The notes: a model not told the origin generated them from the letters alone. A DNA stretch of 64,000 nucleotides from Massilia brevitalea (GCF_030711405.1 NZ_JAULSI010000007.1:62001-126000), one strand, 5' to 3'. Shown: positions 7,594-17,580, counted from the first letter of the stretch. Made by a program: numbers and translations.

Positions 7594-8796
7594 ATGGACC
7601 TGCATTACTCTGATGAAGACCTGACCTTCCGCAGCGAAGTACGGGCCTTCCTGGCCGCGAAGCTGCCGCCGGACCTGCAGCACAAGGTGCGCAGCCACCT
7701 GCGCCTGGGCAAGGAAGACAGCGTGCGCTGGCACAAGATCCTGGCCGCGCAAGGCTGGGTAGCACCGGGCTGGCCGGTCGAGTTCGGCGGCCCCGGCTGG
7801 ACGCCGACCCAGCGCCACATTTTCGAGGAAGAATGCGCGCGCGCCGGCACGCCGCAGATCATGCCCTTCGGCGTGAACATGGTGGCGCCGGTGATCATGG
7901 CCTTCGGCAGCCCCGAACAGAAAGCCTATTACCTGCCGCGTATCCTGTCCTGCGAGGACTGGTGGTGCCAGGGCTATTCCGAGCCGGGCGCCGGCTCCGA
8001 CCTGGCCTCGCTGAAGACCACGGCCGTGCGCGGCACGGACAGCGAGGGCGAACACTACATCGTGAATGGCCAGAAGACCTGGACCACGCTGGCCCAGCAC
8101 GCCGACATGATCTTTTGCCTGGTGCGCACCGACACCGGGGTGCGCAAGCAGGAGGGCATTTCCTTCCTGCTGATCGACATGCACAGCCCCGGCATCACGG
8201 TGCGCCCGATCATCATGCTCGACGAAGACCACGAGGTGAACGAAGTCTTCTTCGACAACGTGCGCGTGCCGGTTGCCAACCTGGTGGGCCAGGAAAACCG
8301 CGGCTGGACCTATGCCAAGTACCTGCTTGGCCACGAACGCACCGGGATTGCCGCCGTCGGCCGCTCGAAGCGCGAACTGGCCTTCCTGAAGGGCCTGGCC
8401 AGGCGCGAAAGCAAGAACGGCAAGCCGCTGATCGCGGATCCGCTGTTCGCCGCCAAGCTCGCCAACCTGGAAATCGAACTGATGGCGCTGGAAATGACCG
8501 TGCTGCGCGTGCTGTCAAAAGCCGACAAGGCGCCGGGACCGGAAGCCTCGGTGCTGAAGGTGCGCGGCACCGAGATCCAGCAGATGCTCACCGAACTGAT
8601 GGTGGAGGCCGTCGGCCCGATGGCCTTGCCGTTCGACCCGGCCTACCTCGAAGGCGCGAGCGAGCACAGCGTGTTCCGCGACGACGACGCGGCGCCGCTG
8701 GCCTCGTACTACTTCAACTACCGCAAGACCTCGATCTACGGCGGTTCGAACGAAATCCAACGCAACATCATCACCCAGATGATCCTGGGCCTGTAA
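7594..8796 (+). CDS. Acyl-CoA dehydrogenase, putative catalytic subunit of a heteromeric enzyme
   Basis: A 400-residue FAD-dependent acyl-CoA dehydrogenase. The family signature is CQGYSEPGAGSDLASL (125-140), with IVNGQKTWTT (156-165) in the middle beta domain and YGGSNEIQRN (382-391) at the C-terminus. The position that is the catalytic Glu in medium-chain enzymes is Gly (G383). A Glu at E248 in LLGHERTG sits where isovaleryl-/long-chain enzymes place their base in helix G, so this subunit could still be active. Start ATG 7594 follows AAGGAG. The next gene, 12 bp downstream, is a second divergent paralogue, and a MaoC gene overlaps that one. The arrangement resembles alpha2beta2 side-chain dehydrogenases such as steroid-degradation enzymes (known in actinobacteria and proteobacteria). 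The substrate is unknown. Confidence 0.88.
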   Translation: MDLHYSDEDLTFRSEVRAFLAAKLPPDLQHKVRSHLRLGKEDSVRWHKILAAQGWVAPGWPVEFGGPGWTPTQRHIFEEECARAGTPQIMPFGVNMVAPVIMAFGSPEQKAYYLPRILSCEDWWCQGYSEPGAGSDLASLKTTAVRGTDSEGEHYIVNGQKTWTTLAQHADMIFCLVRTDTGVRKQEGISFLLIDMHSPGITVRPIIMLDEDHEVNEVFFDNVRVPVANLVGQENRGWTYAKYLLGHERTGIAAVGRSKRELAFLKGLARRESKNGKPLIADPLFAAKLANLEIELMALEMTVLRVLSKADKAPGPEASVLKVRGTEIQQMLTELMVEAVGPMALPFDPAYLEGASEHSVFRDDDAAPLASYYFNYRKTSIYGGSNEIQRNIITQMILGL

Positions 8797-8808
8797 GGAG
8801 AGAAGAAC

Positions 8809-9963
8809 ATGGACTTCAATTTCAATCCCGAACAGACCCAGTTCGCGGACGCCCTGAAGCGCTGGATCGCGCGCGACTACAGCTTCGAGGCGCGCCGCGC
8901 CATCGTCCACTCCGAGGCCGGCGTATCGAGCGCCGCCTGGGCCACGCTGGCCGAACTCGGCATGACGGCGCTGCCGGTGCCGGAAGCGCAGGGCGGCTTT
9001 TCCGGCAGCGCGGTCGACATGCTCGTGGTGATGCAGGAGCTGGGCCGCGGCCTGGTGGTCGAACCGTATTTCGCCACCGTGCTCGGCGCCGAGTTCCTGC
9101 GCCTGGGCGGGCAGCATGCCGGCCTGCTGGAGCAGGTGGCGAGCGGCGAGCTGACACTGGCCTGCGCACTGGGCGAGCGCCAGTCGCGCCACGACATGCG
9201 CGACATTACCACGCGCGCCGTGCCCGATGGCGACGGCTACCTCCTGAGCGGCGACAAGAAAGTCGTGCTGCACGGCGCGCAGGCCGGCATGCTGGTGGTC
9301 TCGGCGCGCACTGGCGGTGAGGCGCGCGGCGAGGACGGCATCAGCCTGTTCGTCGTGCCGGCGGACGCGGCCGGCCTGCGCAGCGTCGATTACCGCACGC
9401 TGGACGGCCTGCGCGCCGCCGACATCGTGTTCGACAAGGTGCGCGTGGATGGTGGCGCCGTGATCGGCACGCCCGGCGCGGGCTGGCCCATCCTCGACGC
9501 CGCCCTCGACTACGGCGCCGGTTTGCTGTGCGCGGAAGCCGTCGGCGCCATGGAAGCGATCTTCGACGCCACCCTCGACTACCTGAAGACGCGCCAGCAG
9601 TTCGGCGCCCCGATCGGCAAGTTCCAGGCGCTGCAGCACCGCATGGCCGATATGCTTATTCACCTGGAACAGGCGCGCTCGATGGCGCTGCTGGCCGCGG
9701 TCAGGCTGGGCTCGGAGGATGCTGCAGAACGGCGCCGCGCCGTCTCGGCCGCCAAGTACCGCATCAACCTGGCGGCGCGCTTCATCGGCCAGCAGGCCGT
9801 GCAGCTGCACGGCGGCATGGGCGTGACCGACGAACTGCCGGCCGCGCATTACTTCAAGCGCCTGGCCACCATCGAACTGACGCTGGGCGACGCCGACCAC
9901 CACCTGGCGCGCTTCATCGCCCAGCCAGGTTTCATGGACGAGACGCAAGGAGCGGCGGCATGA
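8809..9963 (+). CDS. Acyl-CoA dehydrogenase, putative non-catalytic partner subunit
   Basis: A 384-residue acyl-CoA dehydrogenase homologue. The N-terminal helical domain (FNPEQTQFADALKRW), the middle domain and the C-terminal HGGMGVTDELPAAHYFKR block are recognisable. The usual catalytic Glu regions are degenerate: TIELTLGDADHHLAR replaces the YEGTSEIQ-type motif, and the helix-G position reads LDYGAGLLCAE without an ER pair. I infer it acts as the structural/FAD-sharing partner of the preceding subunit. It starts 12 bp after that gene with AAGGAGA upstream and ends by overlapping the MaoC start (ATGA). It could instead be an independent homotetrameric enzyme on an unusual substrate. Confidence 0.85.
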   Translation: MDFNFNPEQTQFADALKRWIARDYSFEARRAIVHSEAGVSSAAWATLAELGMTALPVPEAQGGFSGSAVDMLVVMQELGRGLVVEPYFATVLGAEFLRLGGQHAGLLEQVASGELTLACALGERQSRHDMRDITTRAVPDGDGYLLSGDKKVVLHGAQAGMLVVSARTGGEARGEDGISLFVVPADAAGLRSVDYRTLDGLRAADIVFDKVRVDGGAVIGTPGAGWPILDAALDYGAGLLCAEAVGAMEAIFDATLDYLKTRQQFGAPIGKFQALQHRMADMLIHLEQARSMALLAAVRLGSEDAAERRRAVSAAKYRINLAARFIGQQAVQLHGGMGVTDELPAAHYFKRLATIELTLGDADHHLARFIAQPGFMDETQGAAA

Positions 9964-10439
9964 GGACCGACCTGACGGCGGGCGACTGGTATTTCGAGGA
10001 TTTCACGCCGGGCCAGGAGATCGACCTCGGCGCGCGCACGGTGAGCGAGGACGAGATCATCGACTTCGCGCGGCAGTTCGATCCGCAGCCCTTCCACGTC
10101 GACCCGGAAGCGGCCAGCGCGTCGATCTACGGCGGCGTGATCGCCAGCGGCTGGCACACCTGTTCCATGATGATGCGCATGGTGGTCGACGCCATGCCCT
10201 TCGCTTCGACCAGCATGGGTTCGCCCGGCCTGGACGGCGTGCGCTGGCTGCTGCCGGTCCGCGCCGGCGACACCCTGTCGCTGCGCCATGTGACGAAACA
10301 GGTCAAGGCCTCGAGCTCGAAGCCCGACCGCGGCGTGGTGTGGACCAGCTGGGTGGCGACAAACCAGCATGGCGAGACCGTGTGCTCGATCGAGGGGATG
10401 GCGATGTTCAAGCGGCGGCCGGCGGGAACGGCGAGCTGA
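9960..10439 (+). CDS. MaoC-type enoyl-CoA hydratase (hot-dog fold)
   Basis: A 159-residue single hot-dog domain protein of the MaoC/(R)-hydratase family. The hydratase motif is seen as FDPQPFHVDPEAA (catalytic D41 and H46) followed by YGGVIASGWHT. It probably hydrates the enoyl-CoA made by the two upstream dehydrogenase subunits. The ATG at 9960 overlaps the previous stop in an ATGA junction, indicating translational coupling. AAGGAG precedes at 9947-9952. The chain-length or steroid-like specificity cannot be told from sequence. This is the last gene of the operon; hairpin repeats begin 32 bp after its stop. Confidence 0.9.
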   Translation: MRTDLTAGDWYFEDFTPGQEIDLGARTVSEDEIIDFARQFDPQPFHVDPEAASASIYGGVIASGWHTCSMMMRMVVDAMPFASTSMGSPGLDGVRWLLPVRAGDTLSLRHVTKQVKASSSKPDRGVVWTSWVATNQHGETVCSIEGMAMFKRRPAGTAS

Positions 10440-10470
10440 CGCCTGCTCGTTGCGGCCCGCGGCAGTAATC

Positions 10471-10514
10471 GTAGGGTGGGTGCGGCCGGCGTAGGCACCC
10501 CGTGCCCACCGTAC
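10471..10514. repeat. Solo copy of the GTGGGCAC-type dispersed hairpin repeat
   Basis: GTAGGGTGGG (10471-10480) and CCCACCGTAC (10505-10514) form imperfect inverted ends around a divergent GC-rich centre. The core is shared with copies at 10556, 10732, 18434, 18590, 37902, 50573, 51871 and 51915. It lies just after the acyl-CoA operon, where it could fold in the mRNA 3' end. Confidence 0.65.
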
Positions 10515-10555
10515 AGTCGCAGGCCAGGAGACTCATTCGGGCCACCGGCCGGGAC

Positions 10556-10765
10556 CGTAGGGTGGGCACTCCGTGCCCACGCGGTACGTGCGTGTCCGGT
10601 GGGCGGCTGCCCTGAAATGTCGCTCGCTGGCGCGATCGAAGCCAGGAACGGGAAAGTGGGTGTCGGACGCTTGAGCGCAGAGGCAAAAGCTACGTGTTGG
10701 GTACGGCGCGGTCAACGGAAGTGGAAACGTCCGTAACCGCGTGGGCACGGGGTGCCCACCGTACG
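10556..10765. mobile_element. MITE-like element with about 33-bp terminal inverted repeats, copy 1
   Basis: The left end (10556-10588) reads CGTAGGGTGGGCACTCCGTG then CCCACGCGGTACG. The right end (10732-10765) is its near-exact reverse complement (CGTAACCGCGTGGGCAC then GGGGTGCCCACCGTACG). Each end itself contains a GTGGGCAC/GTGCCCAC hairpin. The 143-bp interior has no convincing gene, but in reverse orientation shares CGAGCGACATTT, GGCAGC and GTCCGA blocks with the copy at 18434-18623. No transposase is encoded, so any movement would be non-autonomous. Target-site duplications are not obvious. Confidence 0.65.
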
Positions 10766-10906
10766 ATTACCGCCGCAGGCCAGATGACGATTACCACCGC
10801 ATGCCAGATAACGATTACTGCCGCATGCCAGATAAGGATCACCGCCGCATGCCAGATAACGATTACCGCCGCATGCCAGATAATGGTTTCAGCCGCAGGG
10901 CAGAAG
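10763..10906. repeat. 24-bp tandem repeat, about six copies
   Basis: Six consecutive 24-bp units start at 10763. The consensus is ACGATTACCGCCGCATGCCA followed by GATA. Units 1-5 are close matches and the sixth is degenerate. The array abuts the right end of the MITE-like element. The period is a multiple of three, so frames crossing it show an 8-residue repeat (for example YRRMPDND), but no ribosome site or conserved flanking protein supports translation. The rest of the gene-free stretch to 10958 holds nothing I recognise. Confidence 0.85.
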
Positions 10907-10958
10907 ACTTTTCGGGGCCTGCCGGCAAGTTTGCTGGCTGCAAGCCGATCGCCCCATC

Positions 10959-11879
10959 TCACCCCGCCGCCACCCGATACCCGTTCCGTCCCGCCGCCTT
11001 GGCCTCGTACAGCGCCGCGTCCGCCGCGCGGATCAGCGCTGCGCTGGTCTGGCCGGCGGCCGGCACCACGGCGGCGATGCCCATGCTCGCGGTGAGCACC
11101 GGGCAGGTTGGCGAGGCGGCGTGCGGGATCGCCATGGCGGCCAGCTCGGCCAGCAGGCGCAGGGTCACGCGCTCGGCGCCGGCGATGTCCAGCTGGGGCA
11201 GCAGGATCGCGAATTCCTCGCCGCCGTAGCGCGCCACCAGGTCCTGGGCGCGGCCCGCGGTACGCGCCATGGCGCGCGCCACCTGTTCCAGGCAGGCGTC
11301 GCCGGCCTGGTGGCCGTAGCGGTCGTTGTACATCTTGAAGTGGTCGATGTCGGCCAGGATCAGCGACATCGGCAGCTGGGCGCGGTTGCAGCGGCGCCAT
11401 TCGGACTCGATACGCTGCGAAAACGCGCGCCGGTTCGCCACCCCGGTCAGGCTGTCGGTCAGGGTCAGGGCGCGCAGGGCGTCGGCCTGGCGCTTCACCG
11501 TCAATTGCGTGCGCACGCGGGCGCGCACCACCGCCGCGTTCACCGGTTTGCTGATGAAGTCGGCCGCGCCGGCATCCAGGGCGCCGGTTTCGTCTTCCGG
11601 GCTGGAGAGGGCGGTCACGAAGATCACCGGGATGTCGCGCGTGGACGTCTCGGCGCGCAGGGCGGCCAGCACGCGGTGCCCGTCCATGTCGGGCATGACG
11701 GCGTCGAGCAGGATCAGGTCCGGGCGCTGGGCGCGCGCGAGCTCGAGGGCCCTGGCGCCGTCCAGCGCAAACAGGACCTCGTGCTCGTCCTGCAGCGCGG
11801 CGTGCAGGATCTGGATGTTTTCCATGGCGTCGTCGACGACCAGGATGCGCCCGTTCAGGGCCAGATCGGTCCAGCTCAT
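10959..11879 (-). CDS. Response regulator with GGDEF domain (diguanylate cyclase)
   Basis: A 306-residue REC-GGDEF protein that makes c-di-GMP when phosphorylated. The receiver domain (12-125) has D16/D17, phospho-acceptor D59 in LILLDAVMPD and K111. The GGDEF domain (about 138-300) has the active-site variant GGEEF (219-223), which is normally catalytically competent. Five residues before it lies R210-A-Q-D213, the RxxD inhibitory I-site, implying product feedback. Its ATG (11879-11877) overlaps the stop of the hybrid kinase upstream in an ATGA junction, so the two are translationally coupled and the kinase is the likely phosphodonor. The MSHA pilus ATPase with a c-di-GMP-binding domain is encoded 7 kb away. 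Confidence 0.93.
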   Translation of the reverse strand: MSWTDLALNGRILVVDDAMENIQILHAALQDEHEVLFALDGARALELARAQRPDLILLDAVMPDMDGHRVLAALRAETSTRDIPVIFVTALSSPEDETGALDAGAADFISKPVNAAVVRARVRTQLTVKRQADALRALTLTDSLTGVANRRAFSQRIESEWRRCNRAQLPMSLILADIDHFKMYNDRYGHQAGDACLEQVARAMARTAGRAQDLVARYGGEEFAILLPQLDIAGAERVTLRLLAELAAMAIPHAASPTCPVLTASMGIAAVVPAAGQTSAALIRAADAALYEAKAAGRNGYRVAAG

Positions 11880-14800
11880 GCGTCTCCTTTTGTGTCCAGT
11901 ATAGCCTGCACCAGCCGCGCGGCCTGTTCGAAACGCAGCAGCCCGACCGCCTCGGCCAGCGCCGCCAGTTCGCCTGGCCCCAGCCGGTCCGCCAGATGTG
12001 GGCGCAGCGCCGCAAAAGCGGCCATCGCCTTTATGTTGTTATGCGCGAGGAGTTGGCGCAGGTCTGCCAGGGCCGCGTCCAGCGCCGCCTCGGGAAGCGG
12101 CGCAACCGTGTCCGGGCCGCCTTCCGGCCTCACGTCGTCGAGACCATTCGCTGTGGCCAGCACGATAGCCAGCGCTGCGTCGAGGGCGGCCAGGTGCGCG
12201 GCCGGGTCGGCGCTGTCGCGCAGGGCCTGCTCCAGCAACTCGGCCTGGCCGGCCACGGCATGTGCGCCGAGGTTCGCGGCCACGCCGCGCAGGCGGTGCG
12301 CCAGCTGGCCGGCTTCGGCGTGCCTGCCGGCGTCCAGCGCGGCGCGGATCGCGTCGACGGCGCCGCCCTGGGTCTGGCCGAAGCGCCGCAGCACCGAGGC
12401 AAAGGCGGCGACGCTGCCGCCGAAGCGCGGCAGGACGGCGCGCAGGTCGATGCCCGGCAGTTCCGCTGCAGGAAGGGCAGGAACGATGCAAGGGGCTGGC
12501 ACGCGTTCGCTGCCTGCCGCCACGCCGTCCGCTGCGCGGCCCGTCACGCGCAGCAGCGTGGCCACCAGTTCGTCGACGTCGATCGGCTTCGGCAGGTGGG
12601 CGTCCATGCCTGCCTCGAGCGCGCGCTGGCGGTCTTCTTCCATCGCGTTGGCGGTCATGGCGACGATCGGCAAGTCCGTGAACCCCAGGGCGCGGATCGC
12701 GGCGCTGGCCTCGAAGCCGTTCATGACCGGCATCTGCAGGTCCATCAATACGGCGTCGTAATGCGCGCCGGCGGCCAGCCTGTCGACGGCGATGCGGCCG
12801 TTGGCGGCGGCATCGGCCATGGCGCCGGCGTGCGCCAGCACGTGGTGCGCGACTTCCTGGTTGACCGGATTGTCCTCGACCACCAGCACGCGCAGGCCGG
12901 CCAGGCGCGCCGAGAGCGGTTGTGACACAGGCGCCGGCACAGACGCGGGCGGCGCGCCTTCCGCTGCGGCGCAGCGCAGCACGGCCAGCACCTCGCGCAG
13001 GGCGCTGCGAGTGAACGGCTTGGCCAGCACCGGGTGCGCCAGGCCATCCTTGCCAGGGTCGCCCGACAGCAGGGCCGCCGGCGGCAGCGGGCAGCCGGCG
13101 GCCGCCTCGGCGCGCGCATAGGCGAGCAGGGTGGCGCCGTCGAGGTCGGGCAGGGCGGCGTCGATGAAGGCGAGGTCGAAGCGCGGCGCCTCGCGCAGCA
13201 GGGCCAGGGCCTCGATGCCGCCGGCGCTGCGCGCCACGTCCCAGCCGAAGCCGGCCAGCTGGTCCGCCAGGGCTGCGCCGGCGCTGTCGTTGCCGTCGGC
13301 GACCAGCACGCGCAGGTTGGCGCCGCAGGGCGGGGCCACCGGTTCGGCGATGCCGAAATCGAGCTCGAAGCTGAACACGGCGCCGGCCCCGGGGCTGCTC
13401 GCCAGCGCCAGCTCGCCGCCCATCAGGGCCACCAAACGGCGCGCGATCGACAACCCGAGACCGGCGCCGCCGTACTTGCGGCTGGTCGAGCTGTCGCCCT
13501 GGGTGAAGGGTTCGAAGATCTCGCGCTGCACGCCGTGCTCGATGCCGATGCCGGTGTCGCGCACGGCAAAGCGCAGGCGCAGGCAGGTGTCCTGCTGGCG
13601 CACGATCTCGACCGCGAGCACGACCTCGCCGCGCGCGGTGAATTTCACTGCGTTCCCGACCAGGTTCTGCAGGATCTGCTCGAGGCGCATCGGGTCGCCC
13701 AACAGCTGCTCGGGCATGCCGGGCGCCACCGCGAACACCGGCTCGACGCCCTTGCTCCAGGCCTGCGGCGCGGCCAGCCGCGCCACGTTCTGCAACGTCG
13801 TGTCGAGGCGGAACGGCAGGCGCTCGAGCGCCAGTGCGCCGGACTCGATGCGGGCGTAGTCGAGCAGATCGCTGAGCAGGGCCAGCAGCGACTTCGACGC
13901 GGCCGTGATGTGGGCCACGTGGCCGCGCTCGCGCGCGCCGAGCGGCGCCTTCTCGAGCACTTGCGCCAGGCCCATGATGGCGTTCAGCGGCGTGCGGATC
14001 TCATGGCTCATGTTGCCGAGGAATTCGGTCTTCGCGCGGTTGGCGCCCTCGGCCTGGCGCAGGGCCAGCACCAGGCGGCTCTCGGTGCGCTTCAGGTCGG
14101 TCACGTTCATGTGCAGCTTGTAGGCGCCGCGCACGCGGCCGTCGGCGTCGAAGTCGGGCAGGTAGCTGCCCCAGACGTGGATCGCCTCGCGCTGCGGCTG
14201 GCCGGCCGGCGTCGGCAGTTCGCATTCGAAGCGCTGCGGCTGCCCGGCCAGCACGCCGTCGAGGTAGGGCGCGAAGCAGGCCATGTGCTCGGGCGCAATC
14301 AGTTCCCCAGCCTGGCGGCCAAGGGCGTCTCCTTCAACGCATCCCAGCCAGTCGAGGCAGGGCCGGTTGGCAAAGCGCAGCCGCCCATCGGCGTCCCAGT
14401 AGCTGACCAGGGCCGGCAGGTTGTCGGTGACGGTGCGGATGAACTGCTCGCGCTCGCGCAGCTGGGCGCTGGTCGCACGCAGGGCGGCGTCGGCGGCCAC
14501 GCGCGCGCTGATGTCGCGGATCGTCACCTGCATGATGCCGCGCCCGCCGACGTCGAGGGCGGTGAGCTTGATGTCGGCATGGAAGTTGCTGCCGTCGCGG
14601 CGCCGGTGCACCCATTCGAACTGGATGCTGCCCTGGTCGAGCGCCTGGCGCATCAGTTCCGGCGCCATGTCCTCGGAGCGGCGCCCGTTCGGCTGGAACT
14701 CGGGCGAGGCGCCGGCCGGCGACAGGTCGAGGAATTCCTCGACCGTCTCGTAGCCGAACAGGCTGGCCGCCGCCGGATTCGCGCTGATGAAGTTGGCGTT

Positions 14801-15163
14801 GTAGGCGAGCAGGGCCTGGGCGTCGCCGGAGGCTTCGAACAGCACCCGGAACATCTCTTCGTTGTCGCGGTTGCGCCGTTCCAGCAGCTTGCGCTCGGTG
14901 ATGTCGATCACCACCGCATTGATGCCGACCAGTTCGCGCGCCGTGCCGAACACCGGGTAATAGCTGGTCAGCCAGGCACGCGTCACGCCGGGCTGGGCCG
15001 GCACCTCGCCGCTGGTCTCGATGTCGCGCAGCGGACGCAGGGTTTCGCGCACGCGGCGGTAGGCATCCTCGAATTCAAGGCCGATGTCGCCCAGCAGCTC
15101 GGGCAGGGTGTGGCCGATGTGGTCGGCCGCCGGCACCGCGTTGATCGAGGGTTGGGGCGGCAC
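11876..15163 (-). CDS. Hybrid sensor histidine kinase (PAS-PAS-PAS-HisKA-HATPase-REC-REC-HPt)
   Basis: A 1095-residue hybrid kinase with no transmembrane segment visible. A partial PAS domain (1-90, starting inside the fold at INAVPAADHIGHT) is followed by PAS 2 (about 100-222) and PAS 3 (about 235-358). HisKA has H387 in NMSHEIRTPLNAI. HATPase has N-box NLVGNAVKF, DTGIGI and GGAGLGLSI (to about 600). REC1 (617-730) keeps D668 and K715, but its acidic pocket reads LVADGN, one Asp replaced by Gly. REC2 (757-872) is canonical with D808. HPt has H956 in AHRLRG. Phosphate should flow H387-D808-H956 to a partner, most simply the coupled GGDEF regulator. The start is GTG 15163 with GAGGAG nine bases upstream. 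The truncated first PAS suggests the ancestral N-terminus was lost. Confidence 0.92.
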   Translation of the reverse strand: MPPQPSINAVPAADHIGHTLPELLGDIGLEFEDAYRRVRETLRPLRDIETSGEVPAQPGVTRAWLTSYYPVFGTARELVGINAVVIDITERKLLERRNRDNEEMFRVLFEASGDAQALLAYNANFISANPAAASLFGYETVEEFLDLSPAGASPEFQPNGRRSEDMAPELMRQALDQGSIQFEWVHRRRDGSNFHADIKLTALDVGGRGIMQVTIRDISARVAADAALRATSAQLREREQFIRTVTDNLPALVSYWDADGRLRFANRPCLDWLGCVEGDALGRQAGELIAPEHMACFAPYLDGVLAGQPQRFECELPTPAGQPQREAIHVWGSYLPDFDADGRVRGAYKLHMNVTDLKRTESRLVLALRQAEGANRAKTEFLGNMSHEIRTPLNAIMGLAQVLEKAPLGARERGHVAHITAASKSLLALLSDLLDYARIESGALALERLPFRLDTTLQNVARLAAPQAWSKGVEPVFAVAPGMPEQLLGDPMRLEQILQNLVGNAVKFTARGEVVLAVEIVRQQDTCLRLRFAVRDTGIGIEHGVQREIFEPFTQGDSSTSRKYGGAGLGLSIARRLVALMGGELALASSPGAGAVFSFELDFGIAEPVAPPCGANLRVLVADGNDSAGAALADQLAGFGWDVARSAGGIEALALLREAPRFDLAFIDAALPDLDGATLLAYARAEAAAGCPLPPAALLSGDPGKDGLAHPVLAKPFTRSALREVLAVLRCAAAEGAPPASVPAPVSQPLSARLAGLRVLVVEDNPVNQEVAHHVLAHAGAMADAAANGRIAVDRLAAGAHYDAVLMDLQMPVMNGFEASAAIRALGFTDLPIVAMTANAMEEDRQRALEAGMDAHLPKPIDVDELVATLLRVTGRAADGVAAGSERVPAPCIVPALPAAELPGIDLRAVLPRFGGSVAAFASVLRRFGQTQGGAVDAIRAALDAGRHAEAGQLAHRLRGVAANLGAHAVAGQAELLEQALRDSADPAAHLAALDAALAIVLATANGLDDVRPEGGPDTVAPLPEAALDAALADLRQLLAHNNIKAMAAFAALRPHLADRLGPGELAALAEAVGLLRFEQAARLVQAILDTKGDA

Positions 15164-15279
15164 GGTGTGCCGCTCCTCGCATGGTAGCCGAGCATCTATT
15201 CATGGGGCAATAAAGTTTCCCTCAAGAAACTCAGATGGTGAATGAATGTCGCCATCTGGCAACATACAATGTCACAAAT

Positions 15280-16497
<1,218 letters not shown>

Positions 16498-16506
16498 GGG
16501 GCTCTC

Positions 16507-17580
16507 TCAGTTGGAGGACAAGGGGCGGTTCGCGAATTGCCAGGCCATCTCGGCCATGGGACGGGCGGCTTTGCCGTTCTGCAGCGCCTGCGCGCTCGAC
16601 GCCGTGCCGTCGACGTAGCGCTTCATGATCCCCTGCATGATGCCGGCCAGGCGGAACATGTTGTAGGCGAGATAGAAATTAAAATCCTCGGGGCGGATGG
16701 TCTTGCCGGTGCGCTCGCAGTAGCGGCGCACGTAGTCTTCCAGGCTCGGGATGCCGAGCTCAGTCAGGTCGAGGCCGGCGATGCCGCGGAATTTTCCGGG
16801 CTGGATGTGCCAGGACATGCAGTGGTAAGAGAAGTCCGCCAGAGGGTGGCCCAGGGTCGAGAGTTCCCAGTCGAGCACGGCCAGGATGCGCGGCTCGGTC
16901 GGGTGGAAGATGATGTTGTCCAGGCGGAAGTCGCCGTGCACGATGGACGTGTCCTCGCCGGGCGGGATATTCTGCGGCAGCCATTCGATCAGGCGGTCCA
17001 TGGCCTCGATCGGCTCGGTTACGGACGCCTGGTATTGCTTGGTCCAGCGCTCGATCTGGCGCGCAAAGTAGTTGCCGGGCTTGCCGTAATCGGCCAGGCC
17101 GATGGCGGCGTAGTCGATCGTGTGCAGCTGGGCGATGACGCGGTTCATTTCGTCGTAGATAGCGCCGCGTTCGCCTGGGCTCATGCCGGGCAGCGATTGC
17201 TCCCACAGCACCCGGCCTTCGACGCATTCCATCAGGAAGAAGGCGCGCCCGATCACGGATTCGTCGGTGCAGAGCACGATCTGGCGCGGCACCGGGAAGC
17301 CGGCGCCGTGCAGGGCCTGCATCACGCGGAATTCGCGGTCGATGGCGTGGGCCGATGGCAGCAGTTTCGCGGCCGGGCCGGGCTTGGTGCGCAGCACATA
17401 TTGCTGGCCACCCGCGCGAAGCTTGAAGGTCGGATTCGATTGCCCGCCCTTGAATTGTTCGACCTCGAGCGGGCCGTCCGGGAAGCCCGGGGCGTGCGCG
17501 CGCAGCCAGGCGGCCAGCGCGTCGACATCGAATTTCTGGCCCTCGGAAACCGGTTTGGTGCCCATCATTTCTTCGTACAC
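16507..17580 (-). CDS. APH-type phosphotransferase (4-hydroxyacyl-CoA kinase-like, LvaA type)
   Basis: A 357-residue protein kinase-fold phosphotransferase of the aminoglycoside phosphotransferase/choline kinase superfamily. The catalytic loop is IVHGDFRLDNIIF and the metal-binding Asp is in VLDWELSTLGHPLADFSY. An N-terminal lobe has FKGGQSNPTF and a Lys in YVLRTKPGP. It is homologous to the N-terminal domain of ACAD10/11 and to LvaA, which phosphorylate 4-hydroxyacyl-CoA. The start is GTG 17580 behind a strong AGGAGGAG site. The dehydrogenase follows 9 bp later and a histidine phosphatase gene lies 107 bp upstream on the same strand. Antibiotic resistance is unlikely given this context. Confidence 0.85.
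   Translation of the reverse strand: MYEEMMGTKPVSEGQKFDVDALAAWLRAHAPGFPDGPLEVEQFKGGQSNPTFKLRAGGQQYVLRTKPGPAAKLLPSAHAIDREFRVMQALHGAGFPVPRQIVLCTDESVIGRAFFLMECVEGRVLWEQSLPGMSPGERGAIYDEMNRVIAQLHTIDYAAIGLADYGKPGNYFARQIERWTKQYQASVTEPIEAMDRLIEWLPQNIPPGEDTSIVHGDFRLDNIIFHPTEPRILAVLDWELSTLGHPLADFSYHCMSWHIQPGKFRGIAGLDLTELGIPSLEDYVRRYCERTGKTIRPEDFNFYLAYNMFRLAGIMQGIMKRYVDGTASSAQALQNGKAARPMAEMAWQFANRPLSSN

Noticed and set aside
10763-10906. Possible CRISPR array
   Set aside because: Units are contiguous 24-bp tandem copies with no spacers, and no cas genes are present.
10690-12015. Minus-strand frame encoding repeated IWHAAVIV peptides from the 24-bp array and continuing into the GGDEF gene
   Set aside because: The repeat is in frame only because 24 is a multiple of three. 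The frame continues antisense-out-of-phase through the GGDEF region, whose real frame is clear.
16507-17580. Aminoglycoside resistance gene
   Set aside because: The kinase fold is shared, but operon context with an ACAD11-type dehydrogenase and family resemblance to LvaA point to acyl-CoA metabolism.
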